Assembly (NCBI RefSeq): GCF_003383095.1
Contig: NZ_PSYW01000001.1
Span: forward strand, 1,426,001-1,490,000
Length of the DNA stretch: 64,000 nt
Direction: 5' to 3'
DNA from: Haloferax sp. Atlit-12N
Lineage (GTDB): Archaea; Halobacteriota; Halobacteria; Halobacteriales; Haloferacaceae
Shown: positions 60,282-64,000 of the stretch, one piece after another
Position numbering within the stretch: position 1 is the stretch's first letter
Layout: the number at the start of each line of letters is the position of its first letter
Program-made: the position numbers and the translations under genes
The notes under the pieces: generated by a model
Seen by the model: only the letters and a program-made list of their open reading frames with translations
Databases searched by the model: none
Told to the model about the DNA's origin: nothing

Positions 60282-61201
60282 CGCTCGAATCCGTCGCGCG
60301 CAAGGACTTCCGCGACGCCCTTCGGTCGCGGTGGCTCCTCGGGCTGACGCTGTTTTTCGCCCTCCTCATCGGCGGGTCGGCGGCGCTGTTCTACGGCGTC
60401 CTGCTCTCCGGTGCGGGCGCGAACTCCGAGACGCTGTTCGGCCTCACCACCGCCCCAGGCGGGCTGTTCAACTTCTCCTACGCGGGCATGCTCGGGTTCG
60501 TCCTCGCGCTCATCGCGCTCGTGACGGCCCACGGCTCGCTCATCGACGAGCGCGAATCGGGGACCATCAAGCTCCTGCTGTCGCTGCCGAACTCCCGGCG
60601 CGACGTGGTGTTCGGAAAGCTCGTCGGCCGCACGCTCGTCGTCATCATCTCGATGCTCGTCGGCTTCGTCGTCGCCCTCTTCGCGATGCTGTTCACCGGC
60701 GGGCAGGTCATGTTCGTCTCCTACGCGGGACAGGTCGCCCTCTCGGGGCTTCTCGCCACGGCGTTCGTCTCCATCGGTGTCTGGCTCTCGGCGACGTCGG
60801 CCTCCCAGCGACAGGCGCTGTTCGGCACCGTCGGACTGTACTTCATCTTCGCCGTCCTCTGGTCGACGGTCGCGACGGGCGTCCCGCGGCTCGTCAACTG
60901 GGTCATCGAGCAGCTCGGTCTCACCGCGCTGACCGCGCCGCAAATCGTTCAGATGCGTCTTTTCATCAAGTACCTGAACCCGCTTCGGGCCTACGAGACG
61001 CTGGTCGCGGAACTGTACGGCCCCGCCGTCGCAGCCCGCCTGTTCAAGGCCGGCTTCGCCGAGCGGCTCACCATCGAGCCGACGTTCACGGAGTCGCTTC
61101 CGTTCTACTTCACCGGGCCGTTCATCCTCGCCATCCTCCTCGCGTGGATTGTCGTCCCGCCGCTGCTCGGCTACCGGGCGTTCGAGAAGACGGACCTCTG
61201 A
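60278..61201 (+). CDS. ABC-2 type exporter permease
   Basis: A 307-residue membrane protein with six helices, including LLGLTLFFALLIGGSAALFYG and, near the end, PFILAILLAWIVVPPLLGY. The motif IDERESGTIKLLLSLPNSRRDVVFGKLVGR is the characteristic coupling helix region of ABC-2 permeases. Translation is coupled to the ATPase gene by a 4-nt overlap. Confidence 0.9.
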   Translation: MTLESVARKDFRDALRSRWLLGLTLFFALLIGGSAALFYGVLLSGAGANSETLFGLTTAPGGLFNFSYAGMLGFVLALIALVTAHGSLIDERESGTIKLLLSLPNSRRDVVFGKLVGRTLVVIISMLVGFVVALFAMLFTGGQVMFVSYAGQVALSGLLATAFVSIGVWLSATSASQRQALFGTVGLYFIFAVLWSTVATGVPRLVNWVIEQLGLTALTAPQIVQMRLFIKYLNPLRAYETLVAELYGPAVAARLFKAGFAERLTIEPTFTESLPFYFTGPFILAILLAWIVVPPLLGYRAFEKTDL

Positions 61202-61264
61202 GGCGGAGACGCGGACTGCCGAGGCGATAGCGCCTGTGTCCGCGACTCCCACACCGACTGCCGA

Positions 61265-64000
<2,736 letters not shown>

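Overview
The window is chromosomal DNA of a haloarchaeon, most likely Haloferax or a very close relative. The evidence is high GC with strongly GC-ended codons, acidic proteins, genes whose ATG or GTG lies about 22-35 nt after a TATA-like element (leaderless transcripts), and a gene order I recognise as the surroundings of the main chromosomal origin, oriC1, of Haloferax (lysX-argCBDEF ... lysC-tnaA ... polD1-sec11-orc1 | oriC | oapABC-hef-mdh-uvrC ... NAD-dependent ligase). I see no insertion sequence, prophage or CRISPR array. This is core chromosome.

Layout. 1-6.0 kb: an arginine operon using a LysW-type carrier (lysX/argX, partial, then argC, argB, argD, argE/lysK, argF), mostly with 4-nt stop/start overlaps. 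6-16 kb: a small membrane protein, an FeS Rad3/XPD helicase, a cytochrome P450, a 2H phosphoesterase, a band-7 membrane protein, a hotdog thioesterase, UspA, a TauE-type permease and a Nudix hydrolase. 16-23.6 kb: uvrB, two helical hypotheticals, an AtoE-type transporter, two rhodanese-type sulfurtransferases and an AI-2E/PerM membrane protein. 23.7-27.9 kb: a three-gene ABC importer, probably for thiamine. 28-31.2 kb: a methyltransferase, DUF2391, a KaiC-like protein without a P-loop, a hypothetical, a 28-residue peptide and a three-cysteine ferredoxin. 31.4-36 kb: hel308, the KEOPS subunit Cgi121, tRNA-Gln(CTG), purO and a phosphoesterase. 36-42 kb: tnaA, lysC, a GNAT-like gene, a ZIP metal transporter with a possible leader peptide, and an old-yellow-enzyme reductase. 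41.8-52.8 kb is the replication core: polD1 (DP1), sec11, orc1, a 1.6-kb oriC, oapA-oapB-oapC and hef. 53-64 kb: a zinc-ribbon protein, mdh, uvrC, a soluble chemotaxis-type transducer, a VIT-family transporter, an ABC exporter, NAD-dependent DNA ligase and the 3' half of a second P450.

Two themes tie the window together. First, genes for copying, repairing or restarting DNA (orc1, polD1, hef, hel308, rad3, uvrB, uvrC, ligN, oapABC) surround oriC. Second, the Orc1 origin recognition box, readable as ACCCCNNYGTTTCNNNTGGA, is not confined to oriC. Clear copies also lie between genes as far as about 28 kb away, one lies inside the hef coding sequence, one overlaps the orc1 promoter, and one sits in a small cluster beside tRNA-Gln. 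This dispersed box set is the most interesting signal I found. Whether Orc1 binds these sites, and what for, is inference.
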